Shown here in pieces: positions 38,549 to 51,600 of a DNA stretch of 64,000 nucleotides. The translations under genes were made by a program, and so were the position numbers. The DNA comes from Protostelium mycophagum (lineage: Eukaryota; Evosea; Variosea; Protosteliida; Protosteliaceae), in contig MZNV01001320.1 in assembly GCA_002081555.1 (NCBI GenBank), forward strand, positions 1-64,000, in the 5' to 3' direction. The notes beneath the pieces were generated by a model. That model was not told where the DNA came from. It did no database searches and saw only the letters and a program-made list of their open reading frames with translations. The stretch's first letter is position 1. Each line of letters opens with the position of its first letter.

Positions 38549-39785
38549 ATGAGATTTAGGGAGGCACCGGCAGGAACACAGATCGCCGTTAGAACCCCAG
38601 AACCATATGAGAGACCGGTGGCAGGGTTCGATGCTTGGAATTCGCTTCAAGATGATGTGATCTGGAAGATAATGGGTTATCTATCACCCAAAGATCTATG
38701 TCGAGTTGGTAGAGGTCAGAGCGGGTGACAAACAAATTCATACTGATTCTTACAGTAAATCAGAGGCTCAAGACACTATCGGAAGATAATCTCATCTGGT
38801 GAGAAAATGGCCAAAGATTCAGGGAGATTTAATGATTTCCAGGAAACCTCTATATGAGAAGAGCTGTGGAATAATACATCTCGAATCAGCAAAGAATCGA
38901 AGCTACAAGTATTGGTATAAGAGTGAAATAGTGGGGAAAAACAACAACGTAAGGCCACTAACCAAGATCCCCACACAACGCAAGTGCTGCGGAGGCGCTG
39001 GAGATAAGGATTTGGCTCGAGACAGTGCGTATAAATCATCACACTCGGACGTGTATCGACATCTTTTAGCGGTGAGATTGGCATCCCAACAATACGAACA
39101 AATGTCACCGACAGAGAAATTACATGAGGGTGCCAAGTTGGTCATGCTGGGTGATTCCTCAGCCGGTAAATCATCTCTCGTCTTGAGATTCTGCAGGGGC
39201 ACATTTAGTCCATATCATGAGGCCACCATCGGGTATGTGTTTATGTCAACAAAATAATGACATGATCAGAGCGTCATTTCTGGTGCAGCAGATCGTGGTT
39301 GATGACATCCCAGTCAAATACCAAATCTGGGATACAGCCGGAAGTGAGCGATTCCACTCCTTAGCTCCCATGTATTATAGAGGTGCTCTTGCCGCCATCA
39401 TCGTCTACGACATTTCCAACTATGTACGAATGTTTTTCTCGATCTAATACTCATGATCACAGGACTCTTTTGAGAGGGTGCAGAAGTGGGTCGATGAGCT
39501 GCAAGCACAAAGAGGAGAGCCACCAATCATCGCCATAGTCGGAAACAAATCTGATCTCATCCAAACTAAAGGAAGAGAGGTGCCCATTTGAATCATACAC
39601 GTCGATCATCTTCTAATGATGAGAAGGTTAAAAAAGAATTGGCTCAGAACCTCGCCTCTGATAAAGGAAGCATTTGGATGGAGTGCAGCGCGAAGACAGG
39701 CCACAATGTGATAGAATTGTTCTCAGAAGTTGGAAGGAAATTATGTGAGAAGGCTAAGAGCGAAGAAGAGAGGTCACGAAGATGA
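38549..39785 (+). CDS. F-box domain fused to Rab5-like small GTPase
   Basis: The start at 38549 gives [11 protein letters not shown]. An F-box follows: [40 protein letters not shown], then KPLYEKSCG and YKYWYKSEI. The same uninterrupted exon (38820-39230) runs through a Cys/Gly linker ([11 protein letters not shown]) into a Rab domain: P-loop GDSSAGKSS, switch [45 protein letters not shown] and ECSAKTG. The effector region is closest to Rab5/21/22. F-box proteins recruit substrates to SCF ubiquitin ligases, so this could place ubiquitin transfer under GTP control or on endosomes; that is inference. The catalytic Gln after DTAG is Ser, and the protein ends EEERSRR without prenylation cysteines, unless a further exon follows. 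An upstream Met (38489) meets a stop. Confidence 0.85.
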
Positions 39786-40192
39786 TAAACTCTTTATCTT
39801 TAAGACATTCTCGAGGCCAGAAAATGTCCCAAAAATATTCAATTTAATGTCCAGAAATTGATTATTTGCGGATACAATGGTGTAGATGTACTTGGTGTGA
39901 CTTTTTGACAACAGCACTGCAGTACTTCAAAATAATGAAATTCTAGTCAAGAAGCTGTTATTAAGGGATGCACTGTGAATGATACGAACATATTAATATT
40001 AAATACGTCCTGGTTACGGTTTTTTTGCATGATCACGAGAACTTGGTAAGATCAATATTGGATTTTATTCATGAGAGAGCGATAGACATGTGTTGTCGAA
40101 ATCCCTACGGTTGGGAGGAAGAAGATTGCCTTTCAGACCTGACCCAGAGCCAGGAAGATATATCATCGTAGAACTCAGCAAAAACCCGTTCT
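39786..40192. other. Convergent intergenic region
   Basis: It lies between the 3' ends of the F-box/Rab gene and the PLP-enzyme gene and likely holds both 3' UTRs. I see nothing else in it. Confidence 0.55.
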
Positions 40193-42116
<1,924 letters not shown>

Positions 42117-42344
42117 GTTTATCGTCCTTTGTTGTCCTTGATGTCTCACCAGACAGCTTTGTCGGGAAGAATCGCAGCATCATCCTTTCGCTGATTTCAG
42201 AAACCATCGCGAAATGCAAGATTCTCGGTCATTTCTCAAATCTTGCGTGCTGTCAGGGCTCCTTCGGGCTGCACACTCACCAACTCTAAAGAAGTACGTC
42301 GAGGAATAGCAGTGCTCACTTTTATTGATTGTTGCAGGACTACA
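42117..42344. promoter_or_regulatory. Divergent promoter region
   Basis: It separates the start codons of the PLP enzyme (minus) and FARAT (plus) by 228 bp and should contain both promoters. A short intron in the FARAT 5' UTR may end at 42337 (gttgcag). No strong motif seen. Confidence 0.45.
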
Positions 42345-45300
42345 ATGGCGCTCAGCATCACGAGATCCCTTCAGGGAAGAGGGATCCTCTTGACAGGATG
42401 CACTGGTTTTGTCGGAAAGGTTCTATATGAGAAGATAATCAGAGACATACCAGACATTGGAGTCATCTTCATTTTGATTAGAGGGAAGGCTGAAGAGCGC
42501 TTCTGGGCGGAAATACATGGTTCCCAAATCATGACCAGATTGAGACAGCAGTACAACAATGACACCGCTTTAGACGCTTTTGTTAAAAGCAAAGTGATTC
42601 CCATTAGAGGTGATGTGCAAAGAGCAGACCTTGGCCTTTCCAAAAAAGATCATCAATTACTGATCGAAAGAGTCAATGTTGTCGTGCACTGTGCTGCCAC
42701 AGTCGATTTCAAGTGGGTGTCCTTATCATGTGATTATATAATGATTTTTTCATAGGGAGAGACTGGACATCGCTGCCAGACAGAATGTACTCGGAACTTT
42801 GAACATCTTCGAGCTATCTAGAGGCTTCGCCCGTCTCGAATGTTTCATACACGTCTCTACCGCTTATGTCAATTCAGATCGTGAGGGCTTCCATCGCGAA
42901 CAGTTACCTCCTCTCGACTTTGATGCAGAGGAGATGGTCGATCTGATTCTTCAAATGAATCCACAAGATTTCGAGAAGGCTACTGCCGATATGATTGGAA
43001 ATTACCCAAACACCTACACTTTCACAAAGGCATTAGCGGAGACCATCTTGTGTAAGAGAAGAGGAAACATGCCTCTGAGCATCGTGAGACCCACTATCAT
43101 CGCATCATCATGGGAAGAGCCCGTGCCAGGATGGATAGACAGTGTTTCTGCAGTCGCTGCCGCTGTTTTGTTTGGAGGTCTCGGAATCGTGCACTCCCTG
43201 ATTGGAAATCCGGGTGCGTATTATTACTTCTTAATCATGATTTTGCATTGTTCTAAAACAATTTCTTTCTCTATTTGGTGCTGTGCTCATGTTTTATAGA
43301 GGTGGTCGCCGATGTGGTCCCCGTCGATTACGTCGTCAATGCCATCTTGATCGCCATCGCTGCCCAACAGACAGCAGCACCAGGTGAGCACCTCTTACCA
43401 AGATTAGAAATAAAAAACAACAGGCAACATCCCCATCTATCAATCAGGGACCTCTAAGCTCAACCCAATCAAATGGAAAAACGTCACTCGGTGGGGATCC
43501 ACATACTGGCGCCAACACAACGTGGAGAAGCGCGTAAACAACAAGCCCCTCTACTTCAAGATGTACCAAAACCGCAACATATACCGCACCATGTTTTTCC
43601 TGGAAAACGAAGTTCCCGCCAAATTATACGGACAATACGCAAAGTGGTTAGGTACTGAAAAGCAAAGGAAAGACGCGCAGCTTTTAAATAAGGCCAACAA
43701 CAGTGCACTTGCTGTGTGCGACGCATTTGTACATTTCACCACCAAGCATTGGACATTTGATACGAAAAATACGGAGGAGACTCTGAACACTCTGACACCT
43801 GAAGACCGCAAGAAGTTTGACATAGATGTCAGATCTATAGATTGGGAGAGATACATGAGATTCTTGTGTTACGGACTCCAGAAGTACGTACTGAAAGAGG
43901 AGGTACTATTTTTAGATTTTTGGCATTTTTTTGCATTTTTTCGTGCGTAAGTGAACACTAATTACACTTTGTACAACCTCAAAATATCACTCAATTTTCC
44001 CGCCATTACGTGGCACTCAAAAAATACCCAACTCGGTCTCAATGTGATGACAGGTTCGACCCCCCACAGAGTTGCTAAAAATAGATCTCATCAACGAGCC
44101 ACGAAAATTACCCGGAGAGAAGAGCTTCTTCATGAATTTATTTCCCGACGCAAAATGGGCCTTCTCCAGGAAATACCACCAATCCAGCGGACTTGACAGT
44201 CTCAACACCCTCCGCACCACCGTGGAGACCAAATCCATGGTCCTCAAGTATGTCGACGTCGACACGAAATTTCCGCGAAATTCACGCTTTGACAGGTCAC
44301 CCAAAGTGAAAGAGGCCATCAACTACATCGTTCGCTTGGAGAAAATCAGCAACGCGGAGGTAGAAAAACGGGCGGAGCAAATTTTTGACCGCATGGCGCA
44401 CACCATGACTCTAAAAATAGTCCGGGGACTGGGATATTTTCTCAGAAAAGTCTTCAGAAGGATCTATCAAGGTATCCACGTTGAAGAGAAGGGAATAGAC
44501 ATGATGCGTCAGATGCTGGGACAGGGTCCGGTACTGCTGGTACCATCACACCGCAGTTACATTGACTTTCTGATCGTTTCTTACATCATGTATGAATATG
44601 ATATGCCACTGCCACATATCGCCGCAGGCGAGGATTTCCTCGGAATTTTATTTGTCAACTGGGTTTTCCGTAATTCGGTGAGTTTTATTTAAATTTTCAA
44701 AAATTTAATTAAATTTTTTGAATTTTTATTTTTTTTAAAAGATTTATTTTTATTTGGAAATTCTTGATGTTGATATTCTTCAGGGAGCTTTCTTCCTTCG
44801 CAGAAGTTTCAAGGAAGACGCACTCTACGCTGCTATTTTTAGCGAGTACGTACAGAGATTAGTCGTCGACTGGAGCCCAATTGAATTTTTCATCGAAGGA
44901 AAGAGGTGCGTGATTTATTTCATTAAAAATATAATACAAAAAAGTAATTTTATTTAGGAGTCGCACTGGAAAATCACTCCATCCCAAATTCGGACTTTTG
45001 AACATCACGATGGAGCCGTTCCTCCAGAAGAAGGTCCCAGATCTGGTCATTGTTCCCATCAGTATTTCATACGAAAAGGTGACGTCATCACATACCCCCC
45101 CACCCCTCACGTGACCAGGTCTTGGAGGCGGAGCTCTACTCCAATGAATTACAAGGCGAACAGAAGATTAAAGAGTCATTCTCTGGACTTTTAAAGGCCA
45201 GGAGCATCCTAAACACAGATTTCGGCAGAGTCAACATCATTCCCAATGCTCCAATCTCCGTAAAAACTTTCATGGAGCAGAAGTACGGTGACCGATTCGA

Positions 45301-46570
45301 CCCCTTCGGACAAGAGAATGACAGGAAGAAGTTGACGACAGATCTGGGACACACCGTGTCAAACTCTATCAACTCTGGCCTCACCATCACGACCACATCC
45401 ATCATCGCGACAATCTTGTTGGCGTACCGCAAGGGTAAGTCTTTGTGACAGATTTTTGTCGGTTTTTCGGGGTTGTGGCAAAGCCACAACAAAACGATCA
45501 GTAAAGAGAAAAAATTTGATCTGACGCATCGCAGGAATTAGCTTTGACGACATCGCATCCAAGGTCGAATGGATGCGTGATGACATCTCAAAAAGAGGCA
45601 GCAGCGTGGCATACGAGGGTACCTCCAAAGACCTCGCCAAGCACGGGCTCGCACTGTTGTCCAACGTGATCAGCAAAGTCAGAAACGTTTACATTCCCTC
45701 CACATTCAATCAGATCGGAAAGCAGAACAGATCCGCTTTGATTTTGGACTACTACAGAAACCAGCTAATACATCTTTATGCCAAGGACGGCATCATCGCT
45801 GCCGTCTTCGGTGTCTTTGGACAGAATGTGAGCCGAAGTAAAGTGGAAAGACTGATGAGATGCAGGGGAAGATAGAGAGGCAAAAGTTGGTGCAGGAGGC
45901 TGTAGAACTCACAAAGATATTGTGGTTGGAATTTTTGAACGAGCCCGACACGCCCGTAGAGAAGGTACGCACGCATCGACATTAAATGATGATATGACGA
46001 TATCGTCACTGACGACATCAGATGATCTCAGAAGGCATCGACGGATGCATTGAGAGAGGATTACTCCGATCAGAAGCCGATGGACAGATCACCATGGGTC
46101 CTGGTGCTGAGAGCAGACTCTCATTCGTCTCCCAGATGATCTGGCCATTGATTGATGCTTACTGGGTTGCGGGTGTTTCCCTAGTCTCCTTGCAGCCCGA
46201 CTTGCGCGTCCAAAGAAAGGTCGTTGTCGAGAGAATGCAATGGATTGCCGAGAAGATGTTTGCCGAGAACAACATGCAACACTACGAATCATCATCCATG
46301 GAAACACTGCAGAACTGCATAGACTCCTTCGTGAGAGCTAGAGTGATCAACAGCAATGTCATGGTTGTCGGAAAGAAAGGCAAGGCTCCGGGCACAGAAG
46401 TCGAAGTCATCGAGCTCGCACCAGAGTACCGCGATAACAGCAAGGAGGAGACAAGATTGCATCAGTGGATAGAGAAGCTGGCCTCTTTCCGAAAACCGTC
46501 GGCCAACTATGCCACTATACACGGGCTGCGGTCGGTGATCACAGATTTCCCTGTGTTGGCTAAACTATAA
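42345..46570 (+). CDS. FARAT: fatty acyl-CoA reductase fused to DHAP acyltransferase
   Basis: One protein appears to carry two peroxisomal steps of ether-lipid synthesis. The N-terminal half is fatty acyl-CoA reductase: [15 protein letters not shown] (NAD(P)H motif), [19 protein letters not shown], active site [20 protein letters not shown], and the FAR C-terminal domain to LQKYVLKEE. An intron (43904 to about 44051) joins KEE to [16 protein letters not shown] with no stop and the frame kept. The second half is GNPAT-like: [18 protein letters not shown] (HX4D motif), [31 protein letters not shown], and VPISISYE. It ends FPVLAKL, a peroxisome targeting signal (AKL), as in animal GNPAT. Products would be fatty alcohol and 1-acyl-DHAP. 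This fusion is known from Dictyostelium as far as I recall. An intronic hairpin lies at 45472-45490. Confidence 0.92.
45472..45490. repeat. Intronic hairpin
   Basis: GTTGTGGC-AAA-GCCACAAC, perfect 8-bp arms, lies in a FARAT intron. It is the longest-armed copy of the dispersed family in this window. Confidence 0.75.
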
Positions 46571-46833
46571 ATTCTTTTGCGATTTGTCGTCTTCTTTTTG
46601 CAAAGGCAGGCAACTAGACCGTCTATCTCTCTCAGAGAAGGGTGATGCGTTGGATTCGAGCCGTGCAACCACAATTCTGGACCACCAATAGCCATGATTG
46701 CAGGATTTTTCATGTAGTACTCGCGGATTTTTAAGCAAGTACAATTTTTAAGTGCTGTCAGCTGGGTCGTAGAACCGAACTTTCACCGGAGAGGGCCATC
46801 CACCCCAACTATTTTTCTGGCCACAAGAGCACC

Positions 46834-48392
46834 ATGAGGTGCGACTGCTTCATCGCGATCACCTTCGCCCTCTTTGTGTGCACTTGCCGTGCACAGACGT
46901 TCACAAATGCGACGGAACGAGCATTGATCAACTCGACTGCGCCACCCACGAGAGTGTACAACTGTTGGGTCAATAAGTGAGTCTGTTCAGACACAACCTA
47001 ATGCATGCGCTGATACCGTTAGTCCTGATTGTAGTGGAAATGGCCTATGTCTTGATGATGGAACATGCAAATGCTATGCTGGGTAAAAGTCCAATCACTG
47101 ATTGAGGTTTAACCAACATAGATACTTCGGTCTGTTGAATAATGAGAGGGGAGGGACCGGTGATGACTGTCCCTATAGTATGTATCGTCAAATTGATCCA
47201 ATAATATCTTCTGACACCATTCAGACGTTCTCCAGATGCCTGGCATCTACGAGGAATATGTGAGAGGAACGTTGATTTACCAAGGCGTCAGCTGGACTCT
47301 ACTTCTTCTGATGGTGATGTACCGTCTCCTCCTGCAATATTTCATTTCAGGTTGCGACACGAACGTGACGGTACTCACCACTTGGTGGGTGTTGGCCCTC
47401 ATATTCGTGCAGAGTGTTTGTGAGTCTAGTTTTCGTTGAAATTTCATGATGGATTTACAGTTGGGGTTCTACAATGCACCGACTATTGGGGAATGCAAGG
47501 GAGGGTCAGTTATCTGGTGATGTGCATCACCTTTCTGTTCGGAGACCCCATCTTTCTGCTCATCTCTTCTACTCTTCTTTTCTATTGGTGAGATTTACCC
47601 TCAGAATGTCATAATGATCCCCGAGTCAGGGTGGAGTTGTACTACAACTCAGTCCGCAAGATGAAGAGAAAACAGATGATTAAGAGGGTGAAGCCAGATT
47701 ATCAATCCAATGTGACTGTCGAGGAAGTCATGTTAAGGATGCAATTTCTGTCCAAGTTTCGGCTCGGTTATGTTGTCCTTTCGGTTGTATCGATTGGTTT
47801 CTGGATCGGCAGTGTAGAAGTCAGCCTCATTTTCCTTTTGATGACACCATTAGGTGTACGCAACTTTGGGTCTCAGAAACCTTCGTACTTCACTGATTTA
47901 CGCAAAATTCTTTTCAATTTATATGGTGTTGGTGTTTGCCGTATCCGCAGTTGGCTTCATCATTTATGGAATCAGGTTGACTCACATCTTACCAATGAAG
48001 TTAAATTAGAAGGGTAAGTTTTGATCAACGCAAGCTTTGAAATGATTCATCCTCCTTTGCTGATGAGCTTTCCAGATCATGTGTCTAATTATCTTGTATT
48101 TGGTTCTCGCCATTACGTATCAAATCACAGTGTTGATTCTCGACCTCAGTCCAAAAGGTATCGAAGGCATGTATATGTGCTTTCGACCCTCCAGTTTCTT
48201 CGAGCATTTTGCGCATTAAACATTTTCATGCCGATCTGGGAGTACCACAAGTGGTTTAACTTGTTCAACATCACGAAGATCAATTCTGAAGATCGGGACC
48301 CGTCGCATTCGAACATTTCACACAAGACAATGAATAGGGACCCAAAAGAAGTGACGTCTGAGTCGCTTGAAAGTTATAAAATGGGCTTCTGA
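46834..48392 (+). CDS. Signal-peptide, EGF-like, multipass membrane protein
   Basis: The start at 46834 gives a signal peptide (MRCDCFIAITFALFVCTCRA). A single EGF-like segment follows (CSGNGLCLDDGTCKCYAGYF). Then come several hydrophobic helices: SWTLLLLMVMYRLLLQYF, WWVLALIFVQS, YLVMCITFLFGDPIFLLISS, LGYVVLSVVSIGFWIGS, YMVLVFAVSAVGFIIYG and IMCLIILYLVLAITYQ, with basic loops between (RKMKRKQMIKRVK). I count six or seven, so a receptor-like seven-helix topology is possible. I do not recognise the family; it faintly recalls TOM1/THH1-type proteins. The end is uncertain: the frame of the last helix stops at 48219, while a protein-like tail in another frame (MPIWEYHKWFNLFN) reaches 48392, so an intron or a base error lies near 48210. 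Confidence 0.6.
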
Positions 48393-48638
48393 AAATAGAA
48401 ATAATCTTATTCAAGAGTATTTTCTGTTGGCAGACATTCTTAGAGTGAACCTTGTGTTATAGAATGAAACAAATCTTCAGCTGCTGAAAGACGGATATAA
48501 TGGAGATGTGGTGATATGCACTAAATATAGCAACTGAGAATAAAACAAGGCCATACAGTTGCAACCGTCAAGTGAAATCTATCTACAACGTTCATTTCTT
48601 GGAATTCACATGAGATCAGATCAACAAATGGACAATTG

Positions 48639-51600
48639 ATGAGAGGAGGGAAATTTCAAACACCTGTGAAGGCAAGAAGAAAACATTTACCTCAACTAAC
48701 GTCTCTGTAGAGACCAGGTCCTGGGCAAAACCTGAAACCACAAAATACGACAGGTAATCACACTCCATTTTCTCCACTCATACTTTACAGACATGAGCTC
48801 TACATCAAACATTTTCTCAGATGAAAGGAAAAACCCAGGTTGACCATTAATCCTTCATCAATTTAATCATCTGACCTCTCTCAGAGGAATCATCTCCAAT
48901 TCTGACCGGTTTCACAAGTGGAAATGGAAATAAAATCGGTGCGCCTCGCGCCGCAAGTCTTGTCAGAGCACAGAAGATTTTAGAGGACACTAAGGAGGAA
49001 GCACACCCAGAATCTGTGGGATTCCAAAGCGGAAGGGGCACCAAAATCGCGCCACCTGCAGCGGCTAGTCTGGCGAAGGCACAGAGGATTTTCGCAGAAA
49101 CTTCTGGGGAAGAGATCGGTGTACAGACGGGATTTACAACGGGGAAAGGCCAGAAATCATCCGAGCCATCCGCTGCAAGCAAAGCAAAGGCGGAAGCTAT
49201 TCTTATGGAAGATACGTCTACAGCGGACCAAAAGAATGAGACACCCGCGGTGCAGGGTTTTGTGATGACTGGATTTACGACGGGAAAAGGCAAGAAGTTG
49301 ACTGAACCGTCTGCTGCAAGTAAGGAAAAAGCAGCGGCCATCTTCAAAGAGGACGACACAATGGAGGCACATGTTAATACCGGATTTACAACGGGGAAAG
49401 GCAAGAAGCTGTCAGAACCTTCTGCCGCGAGCAAGGCCAAAGCGGAGGCTATTTTTAGAGACGATATGAATGGAACAGACCAAAAAGATGAGCCTCAAGA
49501 CTTTGTGATGACGGGATTTACAACGGGGAAAGGAAGAAAACTGTCCGAGCCTTCTGCTGCGAGTAAGGCAAAGGCAGAGGCCATATTTAGAGAGGAAGAC
49601 ACCACAACAATAGAGAAGATAGACGATGTACAGACTTTTAATACCGGATTTACAACGGGGAAAGGCAAGAAGCTATTAGAACCCTCTGCCGCGAGCAAGG
49701 CGAAGGCTCAGGCCATCTTTCAAGAGAAAAGCGCATCTACAACGGACCAAAGAAATGAGACGTCAGAGACACAAAATTATGAGATGTCAGGATTTACATC
49801 AGGGAAAGGCAAAAAGTTATCCTCGCCCTCCGCTGCGAGTTTGGCCAAAGCGCAGAATTTTCTTAGCGATGACAACTCTACAGACGCATCTACAACGAAC
49901 AACAACATGCCAATGACAGGATTCACTAGTGGGAGGGGCAGTAAATTGGCACCACCTTCTGCGGAGAATCTGACAAAGATGGAAGAATTGTTCTCAGAAG
50001 ACGAGAAATCCGTAACAAAAAAACCAAACTCCACCAAAATATCGGTGAGTACATTGATACTCTTCTTTGAAGATTTTTTAATATTTTTTTTAGAATTTTT
50101 AATATTTCTGGTTGCTTATTTATTTTGATTTTTTAAATGATGTTGTGATCTCCTCTGATTTATTGTTCAGGAGAACACCACTAATCTTTCCGTTGGGAGC
50201 GGTAAAACTCTAAAACCCTCTCCTTCCAATCTCGAGAAGGCCAGATATTTCAGAGAAAATTCCACGCAAAGCGCTAGCCAAAAAGAAGAGACAGATGCGC
50301 TGATGGATTTGGTCAATTGTGACGATGCAGAAAATTCACGGAAAGATCCACAATTTAAGTCTGACTTGGACCAATTGGACGAGGACCAACTGGATCAAAT
50401 TTTTGCTACAAAACCAGAAGCAAAAACTCCGGTGACTCCGGTGAACTCTAAGGCGGGAAAGAAGTTTGTTTATCCCTCCCCTTCCAACGGTCAAGTGTGA
50501 GGAAATTTCAAAGTTCAAACTGAGAGTAACCGCCACAGAACCATCACGCCGCGAAAATTACTGGCTCGCCCGGCAGTCGGTGCCTCTCCGTTAAAAACAC
50601 CAAAACGTCCCTTTGAGACCTACACGTCATCTGCCAAGAAACCCTTTTCCGCGCCAAAAATGACTGGGAAAAAAGAGGATTCTAATGGCGGCAGTTCGCC
50701 CGCAGCATCCCCGTATCTTCAGAGAAAAAGACAGAGACTTTATGATGAGAATTTGACCACCCCCAAGAAGAATGAAAAAAAAGTGGAGCGGGGGGAGGCG
50801 TCGAACAAGATCACTCTGAAGGAGTTTGAGAAAACAAACAAATTGGTCAGGAGAACGGCAATGGAGCTGATGAGCGCTCCCTATAATTTGCCCCCACACG
50901 TCATCAGAATGACGTCAGAATCTGCCAAGTGAGTCTACAACTGCTTTATATCTTTATCTTCTAATTTGATGATGAAATCCCGTCTAACATTTTCTAAACC
51001 ATAATTCAGTCCAATTTCAAAGAGAAACTAATGGCACGCAGAGATTTTATATTTAAGGGGCACATTGATGAGGTAGATCACTTTCCTTCCACAGAAAACA
51101 CCGGAATAGGTAAGACAATTTTCTACAAATAAAAATATTGTTAACTTGCTGAAAAATCTCCTCCGGTTGTTGCAGAATGATCATATATATTCTGGTTTTA
51201 TCTAAAAAAACATCTACGACTTGCCAAAATGTCGACAGGTCCTGCCGACATGCGCCGCTCCATGATTGCCACTGGATCGGATCAAAAATTCGCGACACCA
51301 GAGTGGGTGGAGAATCACTACCGCTGGATCGTATGGAAACTCTGTTCTCTGGAACGATCTTTCCCAGAACCCCTGGGAAACCAGCTCCTTTCACCCCTGT
51401 CAGTCCTGTCACAATTACGTCATCGCTATGAGAAAGAAGTGGAGCAGGCGAAGCGCTCCGTGATCAGAAAGATCTGTGAGAAAGATGAGAGCTCCACGAG
51501 GTTCATGGTCCTGTGTGTTGCGTCGGTGAAGGACGCAAATGCCGGTAGTGTGGAGGTATTATTTTTTCCACTTGTCAAAACACCACAGAGCTCTGTTGCT

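Noticed and set aside
48905-50010. Tandem repeats as a microsatellite or CRISPR-like array
   Set aside because: The repeats are coding, in frame, with BRC-type conservation, and lie upstream of a BRCA2 DNA-binding domain.
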